A stretch of DNA of 52,406 nt from Vibrio sp. Isolate32 (GTDB lineage: Bacteria > Pseudomonadota > Gammaproteobacteria > Enterobacterales > Vibrionaceae), in NCBI RefSeq assembly GCF_022397955.1, contig NZ_JAKEUQ010000011.1, forward strand, positions 1 through 52,406, read 5' to 3'. The position numbers and the translations under genes are program-made. Positions 15,816 to 22,536 of this stretch are shown here, one piece after another. The notes under the pieces are model-generated. The model had not been told where the DNA came from. It saw only the letters and a program-made list of their open reading frames with translations, and did not search any database. Position 1 is the stretch's first letter; each line of letters begins with the position of its first letter.

Positions 15816-16619
15816 CTACACTAAGTCAGGGCGAACAACGAGCACCGACTCAACAATGATTGGAATTGAGCCAACAGGCTTATGAGTTTTCACAGTGAAT
15901 TTAAGCTCTGAACCGTGCGCCGTAGGAAACAGCTCATCGATATAAAAGCCGCGCATGATTGGGTCAAAGTGGTAACAACCCGCCTGCCAAAAACGGCGGT
16001 TTCGTTTGGCGCGCATATCTTCAAGCGCGCGGCTTGAATCATGCACTTTCACGAAATCACGATAGATTTGTAGAGAGTGGATTTGATCACTCATGAAGTG
16101 CATGCGGCGCACTAAATGAAGAGGGCCAGAAACGAGATCAAGAAACTCATTTTCTGTTGAGCTTGCTTGCATCGTCTGCTTTTTGATTTGTGGGATAACA
16201 ACACGAGCAGGCTGACGCGCTGACACTGTTGCCCACGCTTGAAGCTTGATAGCAGGCGCGTTGTCTTGAGTAGAATCTGCAATCTCAACTTCCAGAGTGA
16301 TATTGTCACCCGCTTCAGTCACAAGACCCGTGTAACGAACCCCGTTCTTAGTTTTTGCAGAAATATCAGCTAATGGAATTGTGAAAAAACCATCCGTTTG
16401 AGCTAGGCCTTTGTACGCTTCAATCTTTTTAATCAGCTCACCATCAAGAACGATAATTTCATCCGCATTCAAGCTGATGGTTACGCGTCGAAGTTGAGCC
16501 GCACTAAGATTGGTTTCGAGAAAAATCTCATCGTACGTAGGACCAATGGGAATGGTTAACGTAGCTTTCTCACCGTAGCCCGTACCCGTAAAAGAGTTCA
16601 GTTTAGTTGGAGTAGACAT
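15816..16619 (-). CDS. Major capsid protein, PM2 P2-like double jelly roll
   Basis: A 267-residue protein, nearly the same length as PM2 P2 (269). The N-terminal segment (LNSFTGTGYGEKATLTIPIG, then PTYDEIFLETN, and AAQLRRVTISLNAD) follows the pattern of the PM2 capsid start (small-residue lead, polar strand, IPIG-x-TY, then a target-strand pair). Two beta-rich halves (about 1-130 and 150-267) joined by a helical link (NEFLDLVSGPLHLVRRMHF) fit a double jelly roll. It lies among small membrane proteins and downstream of the packaging ATPase. A GGGAG ribosome site precedes the ATG. The identification comes from recalled similarity and needs a structure comparison. Confidence 0.8.
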   Translation of the reverse strand: MSTPTKLNSFTGTGYGEKATLTIPIGPTYDEIFLETNLSAAQLRRVTISLNADEIIVLDGELIKKIEAYKGLAQTDGFFTIPLADISAKTKNGVRYTGLVTEAGDNITLEVEIADSTQDNAPAIKLQAWATVSARQPARVVIPQIKKQTMQASSTENEFLDLVSGPLHLVRRMHFMSDQIHSLQIYRDFVKVHDSSRALEDMRAKRNRRFWQAGCYHFDPIMRGFYIDELFPTAHGSELKFTVKTHKPVGSIPIIVESVLVVRPDLV

Positions 16620-16633
16620 AGTAACTAACTCCC

Positions 16634-16750
16634 TTAACCGATTTGGTCTTCAACAGCATCAACGTTGTTTGAAGCCCAAACAACACCCGCTGCCACAATG
16701 CCTGCTAGCACAGCAATGACTGCTAATTTTTTTGGTGTAAAACCTGCCAT
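16634..16750 (-). CDS. Tiny membrane protein (38 residues) before the capsid gene
   Basis: Encodes MAGFTPKKLAVIAVLAGIVA and a further 18 residues ending VEDQIG: a basic head, one membrane helix (about residues 9-25) and an acidic tail. A TAGGAA ribosome site lies 5-6 nt upstream. It starts 12 nt after a terminator-like hairpin and ends 14 nt before the major capsid gene. A single-span protein of this size is typical of PM2-like virions. A different-frame open frame over the same DNA (16659-16868) has no such features. Confidence 0.75.
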   Translation of the reverse strand: MAGFTPKKLAVIAVLAGIVAAGVVWASNNVDAVEDQIG

Positions 16751-16761
16751 TTGTTTTCCTA

Positions 16762-16793
16762 TAAAAAAGACCGCCCAACATTGGACGGCCTTT
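16762..16793 (-). terminator. Terminator/attenuator between ATPase and capsid genes
   Basis: On the reverse strand AGGCCGTCC, loop AATGTT, GGGCGGTCT (9 pairs with two G-T), followed by TTTTT. It lies within the late operon, so it should lower read-through into the capsid genes unless it is antiterminated or a separate promoter lies in 16794-16871. Confidence 0.7.
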
Positions 16794-16799
16794 ACTTAA

Positions 16800-16856
16800 A
16801 CAAATGATTTGGTTTGGATTCCTAATACTTATTTGGTTTAGGTTTGGTTTAAATGA
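16800..16856. repeat. GGTTTGGTTT repeats upstream of the capsid genes
   Basis: Four close copies of TTTGGTTT(A/G) in about 50 nt between the ATPase start of 3' sequence and the terminator. No gene covers this 100-nt gap. They may be a late promoter's activator sites or simply low-complexity sequence. Confidence 0.45.
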
Positions 16857-16871
16857 GACTTGAATCACAAA

Positions 16872-17531
16872 CTACCACCGGATAACGCCCTTTTTGAATG
16901 CTTTCCCGTCTTGAAGTAGATACTCAAGCGGGTCGAGTTGCTCGATCGCATCAGCAGGGATTCCGGTCATTTTTTCCAAATAGGTCGCACTGGCTTTGGT
17001 CTTTTGCATCATCACACAAGCATGCTGACAGTTATCAATAATGGTCTTCGAGACTTCCTGACCACGTTGAAACAGGTTGATAGTGTGTAGGTTAAACTTC
17101 CTACCTAAGCGCAATATCTTTCCATGATAGCCAACCGCTTTACCCGCATTTTCACTATGCTCGGCTACCTCTTCACAAATGATTTTTAATGGCTTGGTAT
17201 GCTTTCCGTTCCCCATAGCCCAAACGACCTGACAAAACTTATCGAAGTCCTTTGATGTGGTTTCATGAGTCGGTTGATACGCAATCTTAAAGCCCTGCTT
17301 TGTTTTACGTCCTGCAATCAGTGCAGCGGCAAACTCTTTAATACTGGAATAACCGCGCACCACTCGCCCTGCTAGCTTTCCGCTGTAGTCGCCCATTGGA
17401 TCAAACATGGCTACTTGGTCGGTCGATTTGATAAACAGTTTTTTAGCGGCAGAGGTTTTACCGCTGCCGCTCATACCAACCGCAAACACGTGACCATTCT
17501 TAAGGGCATTATTTGGGTTAATTGGTTGCAT
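16872..17531 (-). CDS. Genome-packaging ATPase (FtsK/HerA type, PM2 P9-like)
   Basis: A 219-residue NTPase with Walker A GMSGSGKT (residues 19-26) and Walker B LKIICEE (115-121), plus a late HACVMMQKTKASATYL region resembling the sensor/arginine-finger part of A32-type packaging ATPases. Such ATPases pump DNA into the capsids of tailless membrane-containing phages (PRD1 and PM2 P9 lineage). Length agrees with PM2 P9. The stop of the upstream regulator gene abuts its start. It is the last gene before the hairpin and the structural block. Confidence 0.88.
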   Translation of the reverse strand: MQPINPNNALKNGHVFAVGMSGSGKTSAAKKLFIKSTDQVAMFDPMGDYSGKLAGRVVRGYSSIKEFAAALIAGRKTKQGFKIAYQPTHETTSKDFDKFCQVVWAMGNGKHTKPLKIICEEVAEHSENAGKAVGYHGKILRLGRKFNLHTINLFQRGQEVSKTIIDNCQHACVMMQKTKASATYLEKMTGIPADAIEQLDPLEYLLQDGKAFKKGVIRW

Positions 17532-17741
17532 TTAGTTCAGCTCCAAAGCAGGCTTTAAAATCCCTAAAGACAGCAGCACATCAACAGGGACTGCAATGTG
17601 TCCGCTTTCCCATCGAGAAAAGGTAGCTTGAGTAACATCAAGAGAGTGCTTTTCAATAAACTCAGATTGCTTAAGGTTCGATTCCTTACGAGCTTTTTTT
17701 AGCAATAATGATGTCATTGGGTGCCGCTTGTTCTCTCTCAT
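17532..17741 (-). CDS. Small XRE/HTH transcriptional regulator
   Basis: A 69-residue protein with a Cro/C1-type helix-turn-helix: LLLKKARKESNLKQSEFIEK, then VTQATFSRWESGHIAVP, the usual S-x-W-E-x-G recognition-helix pattern. It overlaps the upstream gene by 4 nt and abuts the packaging ATPase. Its place in mid-operon suggests a role in timing late expression, perhaps acting on the gap ahead of the capsid genes. Confidence 0.85.
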   Translation of the reverse strand: MRENKRHPMTSLLLKKARKESNLKQSEFIEKHSLDVTQATFSRWESGHIAVPVDVLLSLGILKPALELN

Positions 17742-18208
17742 TGTACTTCTTCCTTTCCCTCTGATTCCGTCTCTTGAGGGTTTACCTCTTTCGCTTCATC
17801 AATCGCCTTAAGGGTTCGGATTTGGTTAAACGAAGTAAAACCGAGTGCGCCAGCTGCGATCACAAATGATAGTTCTTCCTTGTAATGAGCCAACCACGGT
17901 GGAAGCTCACCGCCATATTTAACGAACAACGGCGCGGCTGCACTTGCAACGCTTTGAGCTTGTTCAGCATCAAAAGCAAACTCTTGGTGACCGAACTGTT
18001 TCAGCATTTGCTCTGTCACGCCAAGAACGGCACTGGCCGTTGCTTCGCCTGCCAAGAGTGCGGCTTGTTTAGCATCGGTCTTTTGTTCGGATAGGGAGGG
18101 GTCGAAATCTTCTTCGCCAAGTTCGGCCAACAAAGCAAGCTCTTCACTTTCGTCATGCTGCTCTAGTTCTTCAATTTCGATTTGGTCTAGTTGTTCTGTT
18201 TGTTCCAT
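17738..18208 (-). CDS. Acidic prophage protein with one membrane segment
   Basis: A 156-residue protein: a very acidic first 45 residues (IEIEELEQHDESEELALLAE), a helical middle, a hydrophobic segment near 113-128 (SFVIAAGALGFTSFN) after the motif GGELPPWLAHYKEE, and a charged tail. No family recognised for certain. It is directly adjacent to the zinc-ribbon-like gene upstream and overlaps the HTH gene by 4 nt. Probably a membrane-bound replication or virion protein; both are open. Confidence 0.6.
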   Translation of the reverse strand: MEQTEQLDQIEIEELEQHDESEELALLAELGEEDFDPSLSEQKTDAKQAALLAGEATASAVLGVTEQMLKQFGHQEFAFDAEQAQSVASAAAPLFVKYGGELPPWLAHYKEELSFVIAAGALGFTSFNQIRTLKAIDEAKEVNPQETESEGKEEVQ

Positions 18209-18592
18209 TTACGCCACCACTTTGATTGTTTTGATTACACCGCCGAAGAACAAGCCAAGCACCGCACCAATACCAACGCATTTAACTGTTGTGATTGGCT
18301 TTGGTTCAGTCTCATTTTTTGGTTTAGATTCCGTTTCTTTTTCCTGTTGGATTGCCATTGGTTGTGCTTCCACAACTGGGTTATTGATTGCTTCGATATC
18401 TGCTTGAACTTCTTCCAAGGATTTAAACGCTTTCATTTCGGCTTGAGCCGCTTTACCTGTTCGCGTATCAGGTCCACATTCACAACGGCCATGAACAAAC
18501 GCCGCTCGTTTTCCTTTGCCTTGCTTAATCGCTTTTGGTTGTGAGCAAGTTCGGCATTGCACATAACCTAATATTTGAGTTTCATTTTCCAT
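18209..18592 (-). CDS. Cysteine-cluster protein with C-terminal membrane anchor
   Basis: A 127-residue protein with two cysteine pairs (CRTC near residue 13 and CECG near 37) that could bind zinc as a ribbon, a charged low-complexity linker (EKETESKPKNETEPKP), and a terminal Gly-rich membrane segment (CVGIGAVLGLFFGGVI). The layout, a metal-binding head on a linker tethered to the membrane, suggests a DNA- or protein-binding membrane adaptor. It starts with a 1-nt overlap and abuts the next gene. Confidence 0.65.
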   Translation of the reverse strand: MENETQILGYVQCRTCSQPKAIKQGKGKRAAFVHGRCECGPDTRTGKAAQAEMKAFKSLEEVQADIEAINNPVVEAQPMAIQQEKETESKPKNETEPKPITTVKCVGIGAVLGLFFGGVIKTIKVVA

Positions 18593-18771
18593 TAGCCGTT
18601 TTCCTTTTCTAATGCGTCTAGACGTTGATTAAAGGCTTTAAAAAGCCAGATAGTTTTCACTAACCAAGGTTTGATAAAACCAAATCCCATAGGGGGCTTA
18701 TATGCTTGCGATTCCGAATCCATTTCATTAAGCAAACGGGTTGTTTCGCTTTGCAGTGTTTTTTCCGTCAT
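18592..18771 (-). CDS. Small prophage protein after the replication initiator
   Basis: A 59-residue protein starting MTEKTLQSETTRLLNEMDSE. It has charged helices at both ends and a central GFGFIKPWLVKTIWLFKAF stretch that may be membrane-associated. I use the ATG at 18771, which overlaps the initiator stop (ATGA), and not a longer upstream frame that would run within the initiator gene. Function unknown. Confidence 0.65.
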   Translation of the reverse strand: MTEKTLQSETTRLLNEMDSESQAYKPPMGFGFIKPWLVKTIWLFKAFNQRLDALEKENG

Positions 18772-20696
18772 TGGATTACCTGTTGTTGATAATATTGCTC
18801 TACTTCGTTCATGGCCTGACCGAGTAGCTCTTGTTGAATTTCGTAAGGTGGTATTGGTGGCAAATCCTGATTTAGCAGGCTTAACCAATTGGCCTGATTG
18901 ACTTGCCAACGTTGAAAGGCTTGGCGGTAGCGGTCTTTTGCTTCAAGGCGTATATCATCTAAATACGCATCCTCGGTCGTCATACTCCAACCGCGAGCCC
19001 CTGCCGCCCACTCTAGAAATTGATTGGCCTTTTGCTCGCAAGTCTCCCCCTCAAAACTGATAGAGAATTGGTTGTCCGAACTGGCAAATACGCCACGACT
19101 GCTCAAGCGTTCTTTCTCTTCTCTAACTTCGCTACCGAGCTTTTTCATTAACCGATTGAGCTTGCCAACGGCATCAAACTTGCGTTGTTTTTTATTTATA
19201 TCTGCGGCCTTTTTAGCCTCATTTAATTTGAGTTGCTTTCGAGCAATATCCCGCTTAATCGGTGCTTTCCATTGCTCTAATCGATACCCGCACTCTTTGA
19301 TAATTCCCGTCATGTTAGAAACATCGAAACTCGCTAGAGCCTCCCACTCAGGGGCGCGACTACAACGGGCGATGTTATAGCGATTACCTTTAATTAAACC
19401 TTGATCAGCGTTGCTACCTTTCGCGGCATAACCGATCGCCTTGATCAGATAACCCGCCGCCGCGTCTTTGTGCTGAATGCGTTGAAGATTTGCCATGCCA
19501 TGACCCCAAAGCCGTTCAACACGTTTTGCCCACCCTTGAAAATGTTCTTTTGGTACGTGGTAATTCAATAAAATATGAACGTGTGGATTCGGCTCACCGT
19601 TTTCATTCGCGGGGCATTCAGCAACCCAAACATAATGAAAGTCGAAAGGCTTTTTAGTTGCTCCGTGTAGCTCTTGGGTATGCGTTCGAATCTGCTTGTT
19701 TTCGTCTTTCGTTCTCCAGATAGCTTTCAATGGTCGCCCTTGATTACCCTGCACAACCACTTTGTCAGTAAGTGAAAGCTCACCCACCTCTGATGGTTGA
19801 TATTCAAAACCGCGCTGATACATTTTTTTAAGGCCATCTAGAAAACGAGATACTTCTTTGCCTATGGTGGTTTGAATGGGGCAATACGCTAAACCCTCAT
19901 CGGTCAGCGCTTCACCGCCGAACAAATGCTTTCGCTGTTCTTCGGTAAAAGTTAAGGTCAGAAACGTAGTAAAACCGCCGTGGCAAGTAGCGACATACGC
20001 CCCTGCCTCAAAGATTTTCTTAACTGCGTTTGAACTCAACTTTTCAGTGAAACGCTCACCCGTTGGTGATTGCGGCGCATCGCTTGGGCTTGGGTGGTAA
20101 GTGACTTGCAGTTTCACCTGTTGAGCCCACTCTCGCTTAAGCAAGTAAGCTCGGCTTTGCCCTTTGGGGATGTAATCAAGACGATTTCGGTCTTTATCTC
20201 GCACCCATCCGACTTGTGGCGCGTTTTGTTCAATTCCGTAGTGCTGTGACTCAACATGAACACTTTGGCTTTTTGAGCGCGGTTTTAGGCGGCGTGAGCG
20301 GGTAGTAAAGCGATCCAAGTGGCGTCTTTTGTCGTGTCGGACTTTGCCGCCCTTTGACAAGCCTAGTGTTTCCACGCCTACGGCGTGCGCTCCGCGCTTA
20401 GTTTTCTTGAAATACTCAGGGGTGATTAACGTTAGTTTCCCGTCTTGAACTAACTGCCAAGTTTCCGCTGATTCTTTCGTTCTATGAAAGTGAACTTGCT
20501 CCATTGCATGCAGCTTGTTTTGCTCACTTTCCATCCAATCAGAATTTGGAGCACTAAAAAAACCGCTCTCGATAGCGGCTATATTTTTTTCAGTTGTCGC
20601 AACATCTTGCGCCAAGGCAGTTACATAGCCCACATCGTGTGGGCTCAAGAGATTCGTTATTTCACGATCGCCTTGCGGCTCATATAAGTGATTCAT
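18768..20696 (-). CDS. HUH-endonuclease rolling-circle replication initiator
   Basis: A 642-residue protein with the three RCR motifs: motif 1 FLTLTF (245-250), motif 2 PHVHILLN (371-378; His372 and His374), and motif 3 YLIKAIGYAAK (Tyr416, Lys419, Tyr423). It should nick the phage origin, stay bound to the 5' end and start rolling-circle synthesis, as PM2 P12 and phiX174 A protein do. Residues 100-200 are very basic and may bind DNA. The C-terminal third has coiled-coil-like helices. A GGTGG ribosome site precedes the ATG. It is the largest gene of the prophage; the nick site was not found. Confidence 0.88.
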   Translation of the reverse strand: MNHLYEPQGDREITNLLSPHDVGYVTALAQDVATTEKNIAAIESGFFSAPNSDWMESEQNKLHAMEQVHFHRTKESAETWQLVQDGKLTLITPEYFKKTKRGAHAVGVETLGLSKGGKVRHDKRRHLDRFTTRSRRLKPRSKSQSVHVESQHYGIEQNAPQVGWVRDKDRNRLDYIPKGQSRAYLLKREWAQQVKLQVTYHPSPSDAPQSPTGERFTEKLSSNAVKKIFEAGAYVATCHGGFTTFLTLTFTEEQRKHLFGGEALTDEGLAYCPIQTTIGKEVSRFLDGLKKMYQRGFEYQPSEVGELSLTDKVVVQGNQGRPLKAIWRTKDENKQIRTHTQELHGATKKPFDFHYVWVAECPANENGEPNPHVHILLNYHVPKEHFQGWAKRVERLWGHGMANLQRIQHKDAAAGYLIKAIGYAAKGSNADQGLIKGNRYNIARCSRAPEWEALASFDVSNMTGIIKECGYRLEQWKAPIKRDIARKQLKLNEAKKAADINKKQRKFDAVGKLNRLMKKLGSEVREEKERLSSRGVFASSDNQFSISFEGETCEQKANQFLEWAAGARGWSMTTEDAYLDDIRLEAKDRYRQAFQRWQVNQANWLSLLNQDLPPIPPYEIQQELLGQAMNEVEQYYQQQVIQ

Positions 20697-20700
20697 TCAG

Positions 20701-20895
20701 TTACCACCCTGAACAACGGCTTGTTGAACATTGGTAATTCATCGGTCTAGCTTTGCGCTTTGAACGCTTCGCCAAACCGTGCTTCTCACGTAGTTGCTCT
20801 ATCAAATGAATAGAGCGCTCACGTAGTTCCGGTTTTGGGTCAACCATGCCAAGCATATCGGGACAAGGTAAGTGGATAGGGTCAGATACCTGCAT
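20701..20895 (-). CDS. Small basic prophage protein
   Basis: A 64-residue protein starting MQVSDPIHLPCPDMLGM, with a basic stretch (LAKRSKRKARP) and two cysteines near the end (QCSTSRCSGW). A strong GGAGG ribosome site lies upstream and the initiator gene starts 4 nt after its stop. It may help the initiator bind DNA, but no family was recognised. Confidence 0.65.
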   Translation of the reverse strand: MQVSDPIHLPCPDMLGMVDPKPELRERSIHLIEQLREKHGLAKRSKRKARPMNYQCSTSRCSGW

Positions 20896-20897
20896 GC

Positions 20898-21092
20898 CTA
20901 TTCCTCCAAACTTTCCAATAAAGTTGCAGCTTCGACTAGCTGATCATAAATCGGGTGTAGAAACTCAAATTCAGGTGAGGATGGGCTTAACCAAGACAAA
21001 CGACCTTTAACAATCATGAAAAGCTCTTTAGCTTCACTTGAATGAGAAAAATCTACGTTAATGCTATGAACCGGTGTCGTTACGTTATTCAT
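20898..21092 (-). CDS. Small early prophage protein
   Basis: A 64-residue acidic protein starting MNNVTTPVHSINVDF. I prefer the ATG at 21092, which has an AGAGGA ribosome site and starts 11 nt past the previous stop, over the one at 21125 inside the previous gene. Helical, no motif recognised. It is the second gene of the leftward early operon. Confidence 0.65.
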   Translation of the reverse strand: MNNVTTPVHSINVDFSHSSEAKELFMIVKGRLSWLSPSSPEFEFLHPIYDQLVEAATLLESLEE

Positions 21093-21103
21093 ATTCAATC
21101 CTC

Positions 21104-21358
21104 TTATCCGTTTACTGATAGCCAATCTTGCTTGGCCTCTGCATGACGCTTATCGATGTATGCCGCCAAGTCTTCAATCTTGACCAACGAGGGGCTGCGC
21201 TCTGAATCGCGCAACTTAAAAGTAGGAACGGGAAAATCACAGCCTTTGGCTTTCTGTTCTGCCGTCTTGGGAGTGATGCCAAAAAACTCTTGGCTGATTT
21301 GTTTAAGTTCAACAGTTGGGTTTTCAAATCGCGCAAGCAAAGCAAATCTTGTGTTCAT
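21104..21358 (-). CDS. PrtN-family transcriptional regulator (Cro-position gene)
   Basis: An 84-residue protein resembling the pyocin activator PrtN: N-terminal MNTRFALLARFENPTVEL, then FFGITPKTAEQKA and PVPTFKLRDSERSPSLVKIEDLAAYIDKR (shown in part). In Pseudomonas PrtN activates pyocin genes after SOS signalling; PrtN-like genes are common as the first lytic gene of prophages. It diverges from the CI-like repressor across 133 nt of operator-type sequence and heads the leftward operon that contains replication and virion genes, so it is likely the lytic switch protein or an excision factor. Confidence 0.8.
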   Translation of the reverse strand: MNTRFALLARFENPTVELKQISQEFFGITPKTAEQKAKGCDFPVPTFKLRDSERSPSLVKIEDLAAYIDKRHAEAKQDWLSVNG

Positions 21359-21491
21359 AATTCCTCCATGTAGTACACTTGAGGTAATTGCAACTAATTC
21401 ACAATTCCTCAGAGTTCCTCAAAGTCGATTTGAGTCAATTATGAGGCATTACTTTTGGATTTCAACACATTTTTGAAGAATTGAGGCGATA
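21359..21491. promoter_or_regulatory. Divergent operator region of the prophage switch
   Basis: This 133-nt gap holds at least six TGAGG/CCTCA half-sites: CTTGAGG (21379-21385), TCCTCAG (21406-21412), TCCTCAAA (21416-21423), TTTGAG (21429-21434), ATGAGG (21441-21446) and TTGAGG (21481-21486). CTCAAA-GTCGA-TTTGAG (about 21418-21434) is a perfect palindrome, and TGAGG..AATT/AATTCCTCA forms a wider pair. This fits cooperative binding by the CI-like repressor and control of both divergent promoters. Confidence 0.65.
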
Positions 21492-22097
21492 ATGAGCGAG
21501 TTTGAGTTAAGTTTGAGGAAGCTAAAAGAGGTTACGAATACCTCTACGAACGCAGAGCTAGCAAAGGTTTTGGAGATATCTCCGAAGACTATTTACACAT
21601 GGAGAGAGCGTCAGAATATCCCTGAAAAAATATTCCTCAAAGCTAGACAGCTATCACAAAAAGCCGTCAGTTTGCCGACTGGCTACATTGCGTTGAAGTT
21701 TTTCGATATCGAAGTGAGTGCAGGACAAGGTGCGCTTGTTGAGAAAGAAGAAGAATCTAGCGCAATGGTTTTTAGTGAGAAGTTCATTAGGCAAGAGCTC
21801 GGCTTTAACCCAAACAATATCTTCCTGATGCCCGTTCGTGGTGACAGCATGATCCCAACTCTTAAGAATCAGAGCGTTGTAATGGTGAACCGTGTTGATG
21901 GTTTTTCTACTGATGGGATTTACGTATTCAGATATGACAATCGATTAATGGTAAAGAGACTTCAATTTCTACCAAACGGAATCAAGGTAGTCAGTGACAA
22001 TAGTGCTTATGAAGCATGGGAACTTGGAAAAGAAGAGATTAAAGGTAACGACTTCGAGATCATCGGTGAGGTGGTTTGGTCAGGCCAAAGAATGTAA
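21492..22097 (+). CDS. CI/LexA-like phage repressor, self-cleaving
   Basis: A 201-residue two-domain repressor. The N-terminal helix-turn-helix domain (residues 1-60) contains STNAELAKVLEISPKTIYTW. The C-terminal S24 peptidase domain has the cleavage site Ala77-Gly78 (VSAGQG), catalytic Ser119 in RGDSM and Lys155 in MVKR. Such repressors keep the prophage silent and cleave themselves with RecA help after DNA damage. It is transcribed away from the PrtN-like gene towards attR and is the last gene of the element. Confidence 0.92.
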   Translation: MSEFELSLRKLKEVTNTSTNAELAKVLEISPKTIYTWRERQNIPEKIFLKARQLSQKAVSLPTGYIALKFFDIEVSAGQGALVEKEEESSAMVFSEKFIRQELGFNPNNIFLMPVRGDSMIPTLKNQSVVMVNRVDGFSTDGIYVFRYDNRLMVKRLQFLPNGIKVVSDNSAYEAWELGKEEIKGNDFEIIGEVVWSGQRM

Positions 22098-22132
22098 CGC
22101 GTAGAAGTATCTATTGAGTGCGGTACTCCTAT

Positions 22133-22144
22133 AGTACCCCTCAA
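22133..22144 (+). repeat. AGTACCCCTCAA repeat near the right end
   Basis: Exact copy of 8028-8039, in the same orientation, 35 nt inside the right attachment core. A related GGTACTCCT lies just before it (22122-22130). Likely an integrase arm site. Confidence 0.5.
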
Positions 22145-22170
22145 ACTAGCTCAGCCCTTGCTAAGGCTGC

Positions 22171-22224
22171 TTAATCAATCCAATCGAGCACTGGAGCGAC
22201 AGACAACCTACATGAATCTGTCAT
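22171..22224 (-). pseudogene. dusA: Displaced native 5' end of dusA
   Basis: The reverse strand from 22224 encodes MTDSCRLSVAPVLDWID and a stop. Residues 6-15 (RLSVAPVLDW) match DusA residues 14-23 ([10 protein letters not shown]) with one change. It is what the chromosome's own dusA start should look like after an insertion at the core 22179-22190: the start codon lies on the far side of the prophage, next to zur. Its upstream region may still drive a short untranslated RNA towards the prophage. Confidence 0.85.
22179..22190. repeat. Right attachment core (attR)
   Basis: TCCAATCGAGCA, identical to 7888-7899, 14,291 bp apart. Together they define the element's ends. Confidence 0.85.
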
Positions 22225-22536
22225 GGCAAAGTACCCTAATAGCGAGTCAAACAAAGATGCTGGAATACTCAGCAAAGCAAACTCGGCTGCTGTAAAGGCT
22301 ATGCTCTGTTTGTGCGATATGAACTTTATCTCTCAATTTTTTATAAATCACTCACCAGATCTCTAATTCAGCCTTCCATAATTAGTTATGCCTTGAGTCA
22401 CACTGTCATTTTGAGTTACCTTGTCATATTCAAAGTCGTGGGTCACAATGCGCCCTGTACCGGACTTTAATAGAAATCATTGGCTCCCAAAACGTAGTAA
22501 CCTAGAAATAAGGTTTGATTAGGGATGTCCGATTGA
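22225..22536. promoter_or_regulatory. zur upstream region with tandem 18-bp repeat
   Basis: 312 nt without a gene, formerly the dusA-zur divergent promoter region. It contains two abutting 18-bp direct repeats, CTTGAGTCACACTGTCAT (22392-22409) and TTTGAGTTACCTTGTCAT (22410-22427), matching at 14 of 18 positions. No clear Zur box was seen. Nothing else was identified. Confidence 0.5.

Larger units (their letters stand above)
7888..22190. mobile_element. Tailless PM2-like (corticoviral) prophage integrated in dusA
   Basis: About 14.3 kb between attachment cores at 7888-7899 and 22179-22190. It carries a tyrosine integrase, an antitoxin/toxin-like pair, a lysis cassette, spike and vertex-like proteins, several small membrane proteins, a PM2-type major capsid protein, an FtsK/HerA-type packaging ATPase, an HUH replication initiator and a CI/PrtN-type switch. 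There is no terminase, portal, tape measure or tail tube. The arrangement fits PM2-related prophages known in aquatic bacteria, and dusA is a known integration hotspot. Boundaries come from the repeated core and the broken dusA start on the right. It looks intact: no frameshifted structural gene was seen. Confidence 0.9.

Noticed and set aside
16659..16868. 69-residue open frame overlapping the terminator
   Set aside because: It runs through the hairpin and the GGTTTGGTTT repeats, in a different frame from the well-supported 38-residue membrane protein.
18772..18909. Longer N-terminus for the 59-residue prophage protein
   Set aside because: The extension lies inside the initiator gene in another frame; the ATGA junction at 18768-18771 gives a better start.
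7888..22190. Filamentous phage (inovirus) or autolykivirus assignment
   Set aside because: An HUH initiator and small membrane proteins also occur in inoviruses, but there is no Zot-type protein and the capsid and ATPase fit PM2. Autolykiviruses share the capsid type, but those I know do not encode an integrase; the distinction still needs a proper comparison.
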